From contig DKFG01000289.1 in NCBI GenBank assembly GCA_002452325.1, forward strand, positions 351-13,723: a stretch of 13,373 nt of DNA. Direction: 5' to 3'. Numbering within the stretch: position 1 is the first letter of the stretch; each line of letters starts with the position of its first letter. The notes beneath the pieces are model-generated. The model was given only the letters and a program-made list of their open reading frames with translations. It made no database searches and was not told where the DNA came from. Shown piece by piece: positions 1-7,421 of this stretch. This stretch comes from Geobacter sp. UBA6802 (GTDB lineage Bacteria; Desulfobacterota; Desulfuromonadia; Geobacterales; Pseudopelobacteraceae). The position numbers and the translations under genes were made by a program.

Positions 1-117
1 CCAAAGATCAGCTTCAAAGAGCTGGTGACCGAGATGGTTCGGGAAGACCTGAAAGCCGCTGAGCGTGATGAGTTGGTCAAAAAGCACGGCTACCAAGCGT
101 TTGATTATAATGAGTAA
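1..117 (+). CDS. gmd: GDP-mannose 4,6-dehydratase, C-terminal end (partial)
   Basis: Only the last 38 codons and the TAA stop (115-117) are in the window; the gene begins upstream. The tail reads PKISFKELVTEMV, then REDLKAAERDELVKKHGY, and ends in YNE. This matches the C-terminal helix pattern of GDP-mannose 4,6-dehydratases (an F-x-E-L-V-x-x-M-V block, a D-L block, then H-G-Y/F near the end). The family removes water from GDP-D-mannose to give GDP-4-keto-6-deoxymannose, the precursor of GDP-rhamnose, GDP-fucose and related surface sugars, in the cytoplasm. The start of msbA lies inside its last codons (ATGAGTAA, 110-117), so the two are likely coupled. The catalytic region is not visible, so the call rests on the tail and the surface-sugar context. 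Confidence 0.8.
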   Translation, partial: PKISFKELVTEMVREDLKAAERDELVKKHGYQAFDYNE

Positions 118-1882
118 GGCTGTGCCTACATCAAATGTTTTACTGAGAACACTGCGCTATCTTAAACCGTACTGGGGGCTTTTGGTCATATCCGCCCTCT
201 GCTCAATGGTTGTCGGTGCCATGGACGGTGCCTTTGCCTATCTGGTGCAGCCAGTGCTGCAGAAGATCTTTGACGGTAAGGATACCAGCATCTTTCTGCT
301 GGTGCCGGTCGGCATCATAGCGCTGTTCGTCCTGCGCGGCATTTGCCGTTTTACCTACGATACCACTATCAAACTGGCCGGACAGAAGGCGATCCAAGAT
401 CTCCGCAACGACCTCTACAGCAGTACTATCCGCAAGGATATGACCTTCTTCAACAAGCAGGCCACCGGTGAGCTGATGTCTCGCATGACCAACGACATCG
501 GCATGATGCAGGAGGGGATGGCCAACGTGGTTTGCGGCCTGTTCCGCGACCTTATCTCCTTTACCTCTTTGCTGGTGGTGATCTTTTATCGCAATTGGCA
601 GTTGGCGATACTCTGTTTTGTCGTGCTCCCGGTGACCATTTATCCGGCCCAGCTGATCGGTAAGAAGATTAAGAATGCTGCCCGGCGCAGCCTGGATGTC
701 ATGGGAGGGATCGGCTCCATCCTGCAGGAAACGTTCTCCGGCATCAAGGTGATCAAGGCCTTTGGGCTTGAAGATACCGTGATCGCCCGATTCAGGGCTG
801 AGAACCTGGCTTTTCTGGGACAGTACAAAAAGTTTATCAAGTATGAATCGCTGGCCATGCCGGTGTCTGAGATGATCATCTCGCTGGGGATTGCAGCAGT
901 GGTCTGGCTGGGCGGCAGTCAGGTCATGTCCGGTCGCATGTCTGCCTCAGAGTTGTTCTCCTTCATTGCAGCTATGATTATGCTGTTTAATCCGGTTAAA
1001 AAGCTGCAGGGATCATACAATACTCTCCAGCGCTCTGCTGGTGCTGCTGAACGCGTCTTCCAGCAAATGGATGCGCCACTTGCCGTTATTGAGCGGGAGC
1101 AGGCAGTGGAGATTAAGCGGGTCAGCGGACGGGTTGCTGTCTGCGATGTCAGTTTCGGTTATGGTGACGAGCTGATCCTTGAGGGGATTGATCTTGCTGT
1201 CGAGCCGGGGAAGATGGTTGCCCTGGTGGGGCCGTCCGGTGGTGGTAAATCAACCCTGGCCGCGCTTCTGATGCGACTGTACGATGCCGAACAGGGTCAG
1301 ATACTGCTGGATGGTCACAATATTCGTGATTTTAGCCTGGAATCCCTGAATCGTCAGTTTGCGTTGGTGGATCAGGAAACAACGCTGTTTAATGACTCCA
1401 TTGCCGGGAACATCCGCTACGGCAAGCCTGATGCTTCTGATGAAGAGGTTGAGGCTGCGGCTAAGGCGGCATACGCACATGACTTTATACTGGAACTTCC
1501 GCAGGGCTATGTCACCAACATTGGCGATCGCGGAGTACGGCTTTCCGGCGGGCAGCGTCAGCGGATCTGTATTGCCCGGGCACTTCTCAAAAATGCACCG
1601 ATCCTGATCCTGGATGAGGCCACCAGCGCTCTGGATACCGAGAGTGAAAAGATGGTGCAGCAGGCCTTGGATAATCTGATGCTGAACCGGACTACGTTTG
1701 TGATCGCGCACCGCTTGTCCACCGTGATGCATGCTGACACCATTGTGGTGCTGGAGAAAGGGAGGATTGTCGAGATTGGAACCCATGCAGATCTGATTGA
1801 GGGAAGCGGGCTGTATAGGCGTTTGCACAATCTGCAGATCAATAGTCAGATTGACGTTACCTCTACAGTGCCGGTTTTCTAG
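110..1882 (+). CDS. msbA: MsbA-type lipid A-core flippase (ABC exporter)
   Basis: This is a half-transporter of 590 aa fusing an N-terminal six-helix ABC exporter membrane domain (about residues 15-320) to a nucleotide-binding domain. Visible motifs are Walker A GPSGGGKST (374-382), Q-loop Q422, signature LSGGQ (478-482), Walker B ILILDEA (498-504, catalytic E503), a D-loop SALD just after it, and switch H534. As a homodimer, MsbA flips lipid A-core across the inner membrane using ATP. I chose the ATG at 110. An upstream in-frame ATG at 65 would add 15 residues of unrelated sequence lying inside the gmd frame, while the product from 110 starts in the usual place just before the first helix. 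No good Shine-Dalgarno precedes 110, so translation may depend on coupling to gmd. The length (about 580-600 aa) is normal. The LPS gene context favours MsbA over other lipid or peptide exporters of the same fold. Confidence 0.9.
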   Translation: MSKAVPTSNVLLRTLRYLKPYWGLLVISALCSMVVGAMDGAFAYLVQPVLQKIFDGKDTSIFLLVPVGIIALFVLRGICRFTYDTTIKLAGQKAIQDLRNDLYSSTIRKDMTFFNKQATGELMSRMTNDIGMMQEGMANVVCGLFRDLISFTSLLVVIFYRNWQLAILCFVVLPVTIYPAQLIGKKIKNAARRSLDVMGGIGSILQETFSGIKVIKAFGLEDTVIARFRAENLAFLGQYKKFIKYESLAMPVSEMIISLGIAAVVWLGGSQVMSGRMSASELFSFIAAMIMLFNPVKKLQGSYNTLQRSAGAAERVFQQMDAPLAVIEREQAVEIKRVSGRVAVCDVSFGYGDELILEGIDLAVEPGKMVALVGPSGGGKSTLAALLMRLYDAEQGQILLDGHNIRDFSLESLNRQFALVDQETTLFNDSIAGNIRYGKPDASDEEVEAAAKAAYAHDFILELPQGYVTNIGDRGVRLSGGQRQRICIARALLKNAPILILDEATSALDTESEKMVQQALDNLMLNRTTFVIAHRLSTVMHADTIVVLEKGRIVEIGTHADLIEGSGLYRRLHNLQINSQIDVTSTVPVF

Positions 1883-1888
1883 TACAGC

Positions 1889-2968
1889 ATGGCAGATCCA
1901 ATCCATATAGTAGAACCAACTCTGGTGAATGAAACCGGCCACTGTTACAGTTTTATTGCCAGCCTCTGTGCAGCTGCGGGAGAAAAGCCGGTCTGTGTGT
2001 GGGTAGATAGTGGGGCTTTGCTCAATTTCCCTGAATTTGTTGCTATCAGGCCTTATTTCTTCCGCAGGATCAGAAAAATCCAGTTGTTGTTTCTGTATCA
2101 CTCATTGCTGAGGCAAAAGGGGCGGATACTGGTCTCAACGGCAACCAGGCTAGACCTGCTTATGTTGCATCTTGCTGCTCCAGGAGTGATTCCATCTGGT
2201 AAAGTTTTTCTGTATTTTCACTGGTTAAGTTCTGCTGTTTCAAAACAACATCAACTGGTGAAATTGGCTGCTAAACAGCCTAACCTTACAATCATTGCCC
2301 CAACCGCATCTGTTGTCGAGCAGTTTCTTGCCGCAGGTTTTAGGCACGTGCAGTGCGTTCCTTATCCGATTACCCCGGTGCAAGCGAGTGGTACGAATGA
2401 AGCCGTGATGCAAGAGTTTCGGCACTTGCTGTACGCTGGTGCAGCTCGTGAGGACAAGGGGTTTTCACTCGTTATTGATCTGATTGAGCTGCTTTCAGCC
2501 AAAGGGCTCAGAATTCCGGTTACCCTACAAACTTCGGCACAGCACTATGATAAATATGATACTCCCACTAGGGCGGCCCTGCAGCGTCTTGAACGAATTG
2601 GTTACCCAAGTCTGCGATGCCTTGCAGGCACCCTGCAGCAGACAGAGTACCATGCGCTCTATGGTGGTGCGATCTGTCTGCAGTTGTACTCGCAGCAGAT
2701 ATTTGCCGACCGGGTCAGTGGTGTGACCTTGGACGCTCTCAGTATGGGGAGCCCTGTGGTAACCCTGGCAGGAACCTGGATAGCCAAGGTGATTTCCGAG
2801 TTTAAAGCCGGTCTGGTGCTTGAATCAACAGACCCCGTTCTAGTGTTGGATGCCGTTGAGCGAATCATAGCAGACTATACTCGGTATCAGGAACATGCCT
2901 CGGCTGCTGGCCGTACGCTTCAACAACGCAACAGTGCAGATTTTCTGCTCCGTGAGTTGACGGCATGA
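1889..2968 (+). CDS. Divergent GT4/GT-B glycosyltransferase
   Basis: The protein is 359 aa and probably a retaining GT-B glycosyltransferase acting in the cytoplasm on a core or outer-core acceptor. It begins directly with a first beta strand (IHIVEPTLVNETGHCYSF), a form seen in some LPS-cluster transferases. The donor domain starts near residue 180 with LYAGAAREDKGF (181-192), the G-x-x-R-x-x-K-G type of element of GT4 enzymes. The usual E-x7-E motif appears to be replaced by D-x7-D (D274 and D282, within FADRVSGVTLDALSMGSPVV), which is unusual. It starts 6 bases after msbA and ends in an ATGA overlap with the next gene. No Shine-Dalgarno is obvious upstream. The sugar and linkage cannot be read from the sequence. 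The glycosyltransferase fold is fairly secure, the family assignment less so. Confidence 0.72.
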   Translation: MADPIHIVEPTLVNETGHCYSFIASLCAAAGEKPVCVWVDSGALLNFPEFVAIRPYFFRRIRKIQLLFLYHSLLRQKGRILVSTATRLDLLMLHLAAPGVIPSGKVFLYFHWLSSAVSKQHQLVKLAAKQPNLTIIAPTASVVEQFLAAGFRHVQCVPYPITPVQASGTNEAVMQEFRHLLYAGAAREDKGFSLVIDLIELLSAKGLRIPVTLQTSAQHYDKYDTPTRAALQRLERIGYPSLRCLAGTLQQTEYHALYGGAICLQLYSQQIFADRVSGVTLDALSMGSPVVTLAGTWIAKVISEFKAGLVLESTDPVLVLDAVERIIADYTRYQEHASAAGRTLQQRNSADFLLRELTA

Positions 2969-3747
2969 AATCTCAAGAATTACGTCGGAAACTATCTGTA
3001 GTTGTTATTGCCAAGAACGAGGAAGAACGAATAGAAGAATGTCTTCGAAGCGTTTCTTGGGCAGATGAGATCGTGGTGGTCGATTCGGGCAGTACAGATG
3101 CTACCTGTGCAATTGCCAGCCGCTATACCGAGAGGGTACAAATGCTGCCTTGGCAGGGGTTTGGTCCTCAGAAGCAGGCTGCTGTCGATTTGGCGAGCCA
3201 TGATTGGATACTAAGTATTGATTGTGATGAACGGGTTACTCCAGAACTCGCTAAGGAAATTTGTGCCCTACTTGCCGTGGATAAACCGATGAGTGCCTAT
3301 ACGGTGCCGCGCCGCACTTATCTAGGGCTGAAGGAGATCAAGTATTGCGGATGGTATCCGGATCGGACGGTTAGGCTTTTTGATCGAAACAAGGCTAGGT
3401 TTTCAGAGAGTATCGTGCATGAAGTCGTCATGGTAGACGGTCGGCAGGCTGACTGCAAGCACGACCTGCTGCACTACTCTTTTTCAAATATTAACGATAT
3501 GTTACCAAAGATGCAACGCTATAGCGAACTGGCTGCCCGCCAGATGTTCTTACAGGGTAGACGTTGCAAGCTGTTTGACCTGACTATCCGTCCGCTAGCA
3601 GCTTTTTTCAAGACCTATCTGATTAAAGCCGGTGTGCTTGACGGTGTTGAAGGGCTGGCCATCTCCGTAACCACTGCTGGGCTGGCCTTTCTAAAATATG
3701 CCAGACTGCGTGAGCTACAGCTTCATAACAAAGGTAGCGAATTATGA
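2965..3747 (+). CDS. waaE: WaaE/KdtX-like GT2 LPS core glycosyltransferase
   Basis: The product is 260 aa, the usual size for the WaaE/KdtX group, with a GT-A fold. The N-terminus reads LSVVVIAKNEEERIEECLRS (10-29), followed by EIVVVDSGSTD (35-45) for nucleotide binding, and a metal-binding acidic cluster SIDCDERVTPEL (84-95). The middle contains KYCGWYPDRTVRLFDR (126-141) and VHE (151-153), both typical of this group. Characterised members are inverting enzymes that add beta-glucose to heptose I of the LPS inner core from UDP-glucose. The C-terminal part, with FKTYLIKAGVLDGVEGL (215-231), looks like an amphipathic, membrane-associating segment. The start is in an ATGA overlap with the preceding gene, and the stop overlaps the next ATG in the same way. 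The donor sugar is inferred from the family. I use the symbol in the family sense, not as proof of identical specificity. Confidence 0.82.
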   Translation: MKSQELRRKLSVVVIAKNEEERIEECLRSVSWADEIVVVDSGSTDATCAIASRYTERVQMLPWQGFGPQKQAAVDLASHDWILSIDCDERVTPELAKEICALLAVDKPMSAYTVPRRTYLGLKEIKYCGWYPDRTVRLFDRNKARFSESIVHEVVMVDGRQADCKHDLLHYSFSNINDMLPKMQRYSELAARQMFLQGRRCKLFDLTIRPLAAFFKTYLIKAGVLDGVEGLAISVTTAGLAFLKYARLRELQLHNKGSEL

Positions 3748-4820
3748 GCTTGGAACCGAGGAGTATCCTCATTGTCAATATACGTTTGATTGGAGATGTG
3801 ATTCTTACTACTCCCCTGGTTGGCATTCTCAAGGAAGCCTGGCCGGATACAGAGATAGATCTGCTTGTGAACCGTGGAACCGGTGAGTTTATTGAGAAGG
3901 ATCCTAGGGTCCGTCAGGTTTTGTTTTCTGATGGTAGCCGTAGTGGTGGCTATCTGGGGCGCATTTTTCGCCGGTATGACCTGGCAATCAATATGAATGC
4001 TTCAGATAGAGGTAATTTAGCGGTATTACTGGCCAGTCGTAACTTAAGGGTAGGATTGTACTACGGTAACCGTTTTTGGAAAGATATATGGAAAAAACTG
4101 TTGTTCAGTCACCCTGTTTCATATCCGTTTCCGATTCACTATGCGCGCCTCTGTCAGGTGGTGGCAGAAAAGCTGGGTTTAACCGTTACCAAACTTGAGT
4201 CGAAGATATTCTGGGATACAACAGACGAAAACATCGTTGCCGATCTTATGGTGCTTAAAGGGGTACAGGGGCCCTATATGGTGGTACACCCCTTTGCCCG
4301 ATGGCGTTATAAATACTGGCTGCCGGAGCGATTTGCTGCTGTAAGTGACTCCGTAGCTGAGCGTTACGGCCTACAGCCGGTGTGGACATCATCACCTGCA
4401 GAGGAAGAACAAGAGGCTTTAGCTGCGATTTCCGATCTTTGTCGTATTGCACCAGTCCTACTACCTGGTGAGCTTAGCCTTAATCAGCTTACCTGTCTGC
4501 TCGCCCATAGTTCACTTTATTTGGGGCTTGATACGGCAGTAAGTCATCTGGCTGCAACAACAGGGATACCGATGGTAGCATTGTATGGCCCTACTATTAC
4601 CGACTGGTGGTCACCTTGGAACAATAATGGTCCACTTGCCCAGCAGTGTCCCCTGTCCAGGGGGAAACAGCGTACAGGTTCTATTATAGTTCTTCAGGCT
4701 GAGCTGCCGTGTATTCCCTGTGGACGTGCAGGGTGTGACGACAGAGGTGGAGATGCTCCCTGCATGCAAGCGATTGAAGTCGGCGAGGTACTGGCTGCAG
4801 TGGATGAACTTCTGGCGTAG
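3744..4820 (+). CDS. GT9 heptosyltransferase, heptosyltransferase III (WaaQ)-like
   Basis: This 358 aa GT9 protein has both halves of the family fold. The N-terminal motif is ILIVNIRLIGDVILTTPL (8-25) with the likely catalytic base D18. The donor half contains VVHPFARWRYKYWLPERFA (180-198), GLDTAVSHLAA (261-271) and ALYGPTITDWWSPWNN (279-294). The R-W-x-x-K-x-W and W-x-P-W-N elements resemble putative heptosyltransferase III/WaaQ proteins more than WaaC or WaaF. Family members add L-glycero-D-manno-heptose from an ADP-heptose donor to the inner core in the cytoplasm. A cysteine cluster near the C-terminus (C323, C326, C331, C340) recalls the one in the WaaC at 10505. The gene overlaps waaE by ATGA. 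A weak AAAGGT lies before its start, giving two signs for ATG 3744. GT9 membership is secure; the exact acceptor heptose is not. Confidence 0.83.
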   Translation: MSLEPRSILIVNIRLIGDVILTTPLVGILKEAWPDTEIDLLVNRGTGEFIEKDPRVRQVLFSDGSRSGGYLGRIFRRYDLAINMNASDRGNLAVLLASRNLRVGLYYGNRFWKDIWKKLLFSHPVSYPFPIHYARLCQVVAEKLGLTVTKLESKIFWDTTDENIVADLMVLKGVQGPYMVVHPFARWRYKYWLPERFAAVSDSVAERYGLQPVWTSSPAEEEQEALAAISDLCRIAPVLLPGELSLNQLTCLLAHSSLYLGLDTAVSHLAATTGIPMVALYGPTITDWWSPWNNNGPLAQQCPLSRGKQRTGSIIVLQAELPCIPCGRAGCDDRGGDAPCMQAIEVGEVLAAVDELLA

Positions 4821-4826
4821 AAAGGT
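4821..4826 (+). promoter_or_regulatory. Ribosome binding site for the glycosyltransferase at 4835
   Basis: AAAGGT sits immediately after the GT9 stop codon, 8 bases before ATG 4835. It is the only signal in the 14-base gap, the longest non-coding stretch in the window. It supports independent initiation at this junction and fixes the start. Confidence 0.5.
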
Positions 4827-4834
4827 TAAGTTCG

Positions 4835-6109
4835 ATGGGTACACCTGAACGCTGGCTGATCCTGTCCTATTTTTCGAAGATTGATGGCATGGCCTGCGCC
4901 CAGCATATTGATGACCGGATTCCCTGTCTTGTGGCAGCCGGTATTGAACCGTTGATGCTGACAGGAGTGTGTGGTGGGGACTGGAGCGAATTCGTACATA
5001 ATAAGGCTTGTTCAGTAGCCCCATCCGGGCTACGTTTTGAATTACGTCATTTTCGTAAGCGGGGGGGCTTTGTACGGTTGGCGACCGTACTACTCAATCT
5101 TTTGATCTTACCGTTGTATCTGATGGAAAAGCTGCTGATCGACCTGGACAGTCAGTGGTCCTGGTTTCCATTGGCAATCAGGAAAGGGCGAAAAATCTGT
5201 TCAGAGAGTCGACCGGATTTGATCTATTCCACTGGTGGCCCAGCTAGCGCCCATCTGGCCGCTTTCGTGCTTGCTCGCCGCAGCGGTTTGCCCTGGATCG
5301 CCGAGTTTCAAGACCCGTTGGTACATGACGACTGGCTGCGTAGCAGGCTGGCACAAAAGTTCTATACCTGGCTGGAAAGATTAATTTGTAACCGTGCCGA
5401 TGCAGTCGTCTTTTTGACTGATCAGGCCCGAAGGAATGCGAGCGCTAGGACTGATCTTGGTGGGCGAGGGCATGTGGTCTATCCCGGTTCCGAACCAGCC
5501 GCTATGCCTCAAGTTGCTTATGAGCAGGGGCCTTGTTTTCGAATTGCCCATTTCGGTTCGCTTGGTGGCTCTCGTAATATTAAGGTGTTCCTAGAAGCTT
5601 TGCAGCAGTTGTTTGCCGAATATCCTGAGTTGGCGGCTGTGGTTAGGCTTGACCTTTATGGTAGCTGTGACCAGCTCTCAAAAAAACTGATTACCTTGTT
5701 CCCCATGACTGGTGTCATTTGTGACTTTGGTAGAATTCCGCGTTGCGAATCGCTTGTGGCCATGAAACGCTGTGATCTGTTGCTGCTTATCCAGAATACG
5801 GAAAAATTTTCTTCTGAGACGATTCCCTCCAAAACATATGAATACCTACATACGGGGCGACCAATTTTAGGGCTGGTGTATCACAATGCAGAGTTGGAGC
5901 AGATGCTTGCTGGTCTTGGCCATACAGCGGTTACAGCTGATTCAGCTCTGAGGGTCAAGCAGGCGATTCTCGATTGTTATGAAGGTTGGAGTGGTGAGAG
6001 GCAGTCGTGTCAGCCACAACCATCACCATTTACGGTTAAGTCGGCTGTTAGTCACCTACTTGCTATTGTGGCAACGCCTGAAAAAATTCTATCAGATGAG
6101 ACGTCCTGA
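4835..6109 (+). CDS. GT4-like glycosyltransferase, first of a tandem paralogous pair
   Basis: The product is 424 aa with a two-domain GT-B layout. The N-half carries a conserved HIDDR (24-28), a hydrophobic stretch near 85-96, a D-x-x-W segment (IDLDSQWSWFPLA, 102-114), YSTGGPASAHL (131-141) and WIAEFQDPL (154-162). These correspond in position to the S-T-x-P-P-x-S-x-H-L and W-x-x-D-x-R-D-P-W blocks of a known GT4 subgroup, but in altered form. The donor half has VVYPGS (214-219), HFGSLGGSRN (239-248) and SSETIPSKTYEYLHTGRPIL (326-345), in which E328 and E336 form a standard E-x7-E pair. It probably transfers a sugar from a nucleotide donor to an outer-core or O-glycan acceptor at the inner face of the membrane. 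The next gene is a clear paralogue. A G7 run lies at 5061-5067. Donor and linkage are unknown. Confidence 0.8.
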   Translation: MGTPERWLILSYFSKIDGMACAQHIDDRIPCLVAAGIEPLMLTGVCGGDWSEFVHNKACSVAPSGLRFELRHFRKRGGFVRLATVLLNLLILPLYLMEKLLIDLDSQWSWFPLAIRKGRKICSESRPDLIYSTGGPASAHLAAFVLARRSGLPWIAEFQDPLVHDDWLRSRLAQKFYTWLERLICNRADAVVFLTDQARRNASARTDLGGRGHVVYPGSEPAAMPQVAYEQGPCFRIAHFGSLGGSRNIKVFLEALQQLFAEYPELAAVVRLDLYGSCDQLSKKLITLFPMTGVICDFGRIPRCESLVAMKRCDLLLLIQNTEKFSSETIPSKTYEYLHTGRPILGLVYHNAELEQMLAGLGHTAVTADSALRVKQAILDCYEGWSGERQSCQPQPSPFTVKSAVSHLLAIVATPEKILSDETS

Positions 6110-6111
6110 AA

Positions 6112-7410
6112 ATGTTTGAACCATCGGATACCGGTATAAACCGAATGGACAGTAGGGATGACGGAGGCGGCCAACATTGGCTGGTTGTTTCATATTTTGC
6201 AAATGAGGAAGGGTTGGCTTGTTCTCACCATATTGATGACCGCCTTGAGCTGCTTCAGGCGTCAGGAATATCAGTAACACTGTTGACCTCTTGTTGTGTA
6301 AAAAAGTTGTCATCCCTCAGCCATCTGCGGGTGTGTTCCCTCTCTCCTTCGGGAATCCGCTTTGAGTTACGACAAGTACTGAAGCGCTTTTTGATACAAC
6401 GTCCGATTTTGAAGCTAATCGAAGGATTGACATTATTGCCGTTGTATCCTTTCTACTGGCTCGAAAAGCTGGTGTTGAATATTGATACTACCTGGTTCTG
6501 GTACCCACTGGCAGCGATTAGAGGGGGCTTTGTCTGTCTACGCAATAGGCCGAAAGTTGTGTACTCTACAGGAGGCGCAATAAGCGCACATCTGGTTGCC
6601 CGATTCGTTTCAGGGCTGTTTGGAGTTCGCTGGATTGCTGAATTTCAGGATCCTCTGATTCATTCTTATTGCGCCCGTAGCAAGATTGAATACAAGCTGA
6701 TAGTTTGGGCTGAACGATTGATCTGCGCAACAGCGTCACGCATTGTCTTTCTGACTGAAAAAGCTCGACAGCAGTCTGCTGCTCGAACAGCACTGGCAGA
6801 AAGGGGGACGGTCATCTATCCGGGTGCAAGAAAGCCGTGTTACCTAGGTGCGTATCAGCGTTCGACAACATTCAACATCGTTCATGTCGGCTCATTGGGT
6901 GGGTCAAGAAATCTGTGTGGTCTGATGGATGCTTTTTTGCGGTTATTTCAAGAGTATAATGATTTGCAGAGGGTTGTCAGGGTGCATCTGTATGGTTCGT
7001 TGGAAAAAGAAATACTGGAACAGTTGCAGTCGTTTCCCTATAAAGAGGTTTTTCTGATCAAAGGCAAAGTCTCCCGCCAGCAGGCGCTCACCGAGATGTT
7101 TGCTGCAGACCTGTTACTCCTGATCCAGAATCTTGATCCGATCTCAAGCGAAACCATACCCTCTAAGGTGTATGAATATCTTCACAGTGGACGTCCGATT
7201 CTTGGCCTAGTGTACGATAATGATGAGTTGTCGACCTTGTTGGTCGATTTGGGGCATCTGGCCTCCAACACTACAGATCCTTCAGCTTTATGTGATGTGA
7301 TATTAGAGGCTTATTCGCGCTGGCAGCGACATGGAGAGCAGGGGCCTCTTTCTTCTCCTTACACTACAGAAGCGGCAGTGCAGCAGCTTATTCAGCTGGC
7401 ACGAGCCTAA
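6112..7410 (+). CDS. GT4-like glycosyltransferase, second of a tandem paralogous pair
   Basis: This 432 aa protein aligns end to end with its upstream neighbour. By eye, a little under half of the residues match in the conserved parts. Shared blocks are HIDDR (40-44), NIDTTWFWYPLA (123-134), YSTGGAISAHL (151-161), WIAEFQDPL (174-182), VIYPGA (234-239), HVGSLGGSRN (258-267) and SSETIPSKVYEYLHSGRPIL (345-364), with E347 and E355 as the E-x7-E pair. Both copies keep the catalytic pattern, so neither looks decayed. The start at 6112, 2 bases after the previous stop, gives about 16 residues more at the N-terminus than the paralogue. An in-frame ATG at 6145 would give a shorter product closer to the paralogue's length, and neither has a convincing Shine-Dalgarno. 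It probably adds a different or successive sugar to the same glycan; specificity is unknown. Confidence 0.8.
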   Translation: MFEPSDTGINRMDSRDDGGGQHWLVVSYFANEEGLACSHHIDDRLELLQASGISVTLLTSCCVKKLSSLSHLRVCSLSPSGIRFELRQVLKRFLIQRPILKLIEGLTLLPLYPFYWLEKLVLNIDTTWFWYPLAAIRGGFVCLRNRPKVVYSTGGAISAHLVARFVSGLFGVRWIAEFQDPLIHSYCARSKIEYKLIVWAERLICATASRIVFLTEKARQQSAARTALAERGTVIYPGARKPCYLGAYQRSTTFNIVHVGSLGGSRNLCGLMDAFLRLFQEYNDLQRVVRVHLYGSLEKEILEQLQSFPYKEVFLIKGKVSRQQALTEMFAADLLLLIQNLDPISSETIPSKVYEYLHSGRPILGLVYDNDELSTLLVDLGHLASNTTDPSALCDVILEAYSRWQRHGEQGPLSSPYTTEAAVQQLIQLARA

Positions 7411-7412
7411 CC

Positions 7413-7416
7413 GGAG
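7413..7416 (+). promoter_or_regulatory. Ribosome binding site for the methyltransferase
   Basis: GGAG lies in the 11-base gap after the preceding stop (7408-7410), 5 bases before ATG 7422. It supports that start. Confidence 0.55.
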
Positions 7417-7421
7417 AACTG

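Noticed and set aside
65..109. A 15-residue upstream extension of msbA from ATG 65
   Set aside because: The extra residues lie wholly within the gmd frame and do not resemble an MsbA N-terminus. ATG 110 gives normal length and the gene-overlap pattern seen throughout.
1250..2101. 283-codon open frame on the minus strand across the end of msbA and the start of the next gene
   Set aside because: It runs antisense to the conserved ABC ATPase domain, its product has no familiar motif, and no start signal is evident.
4650..4663. Short hairpin CCCCT-GTCC-AGGGG as a possible terminator
   Set aside because: The stem is only 5 pairs, no T run follows, and it lies inside the coding sequence of the GT9 gene.
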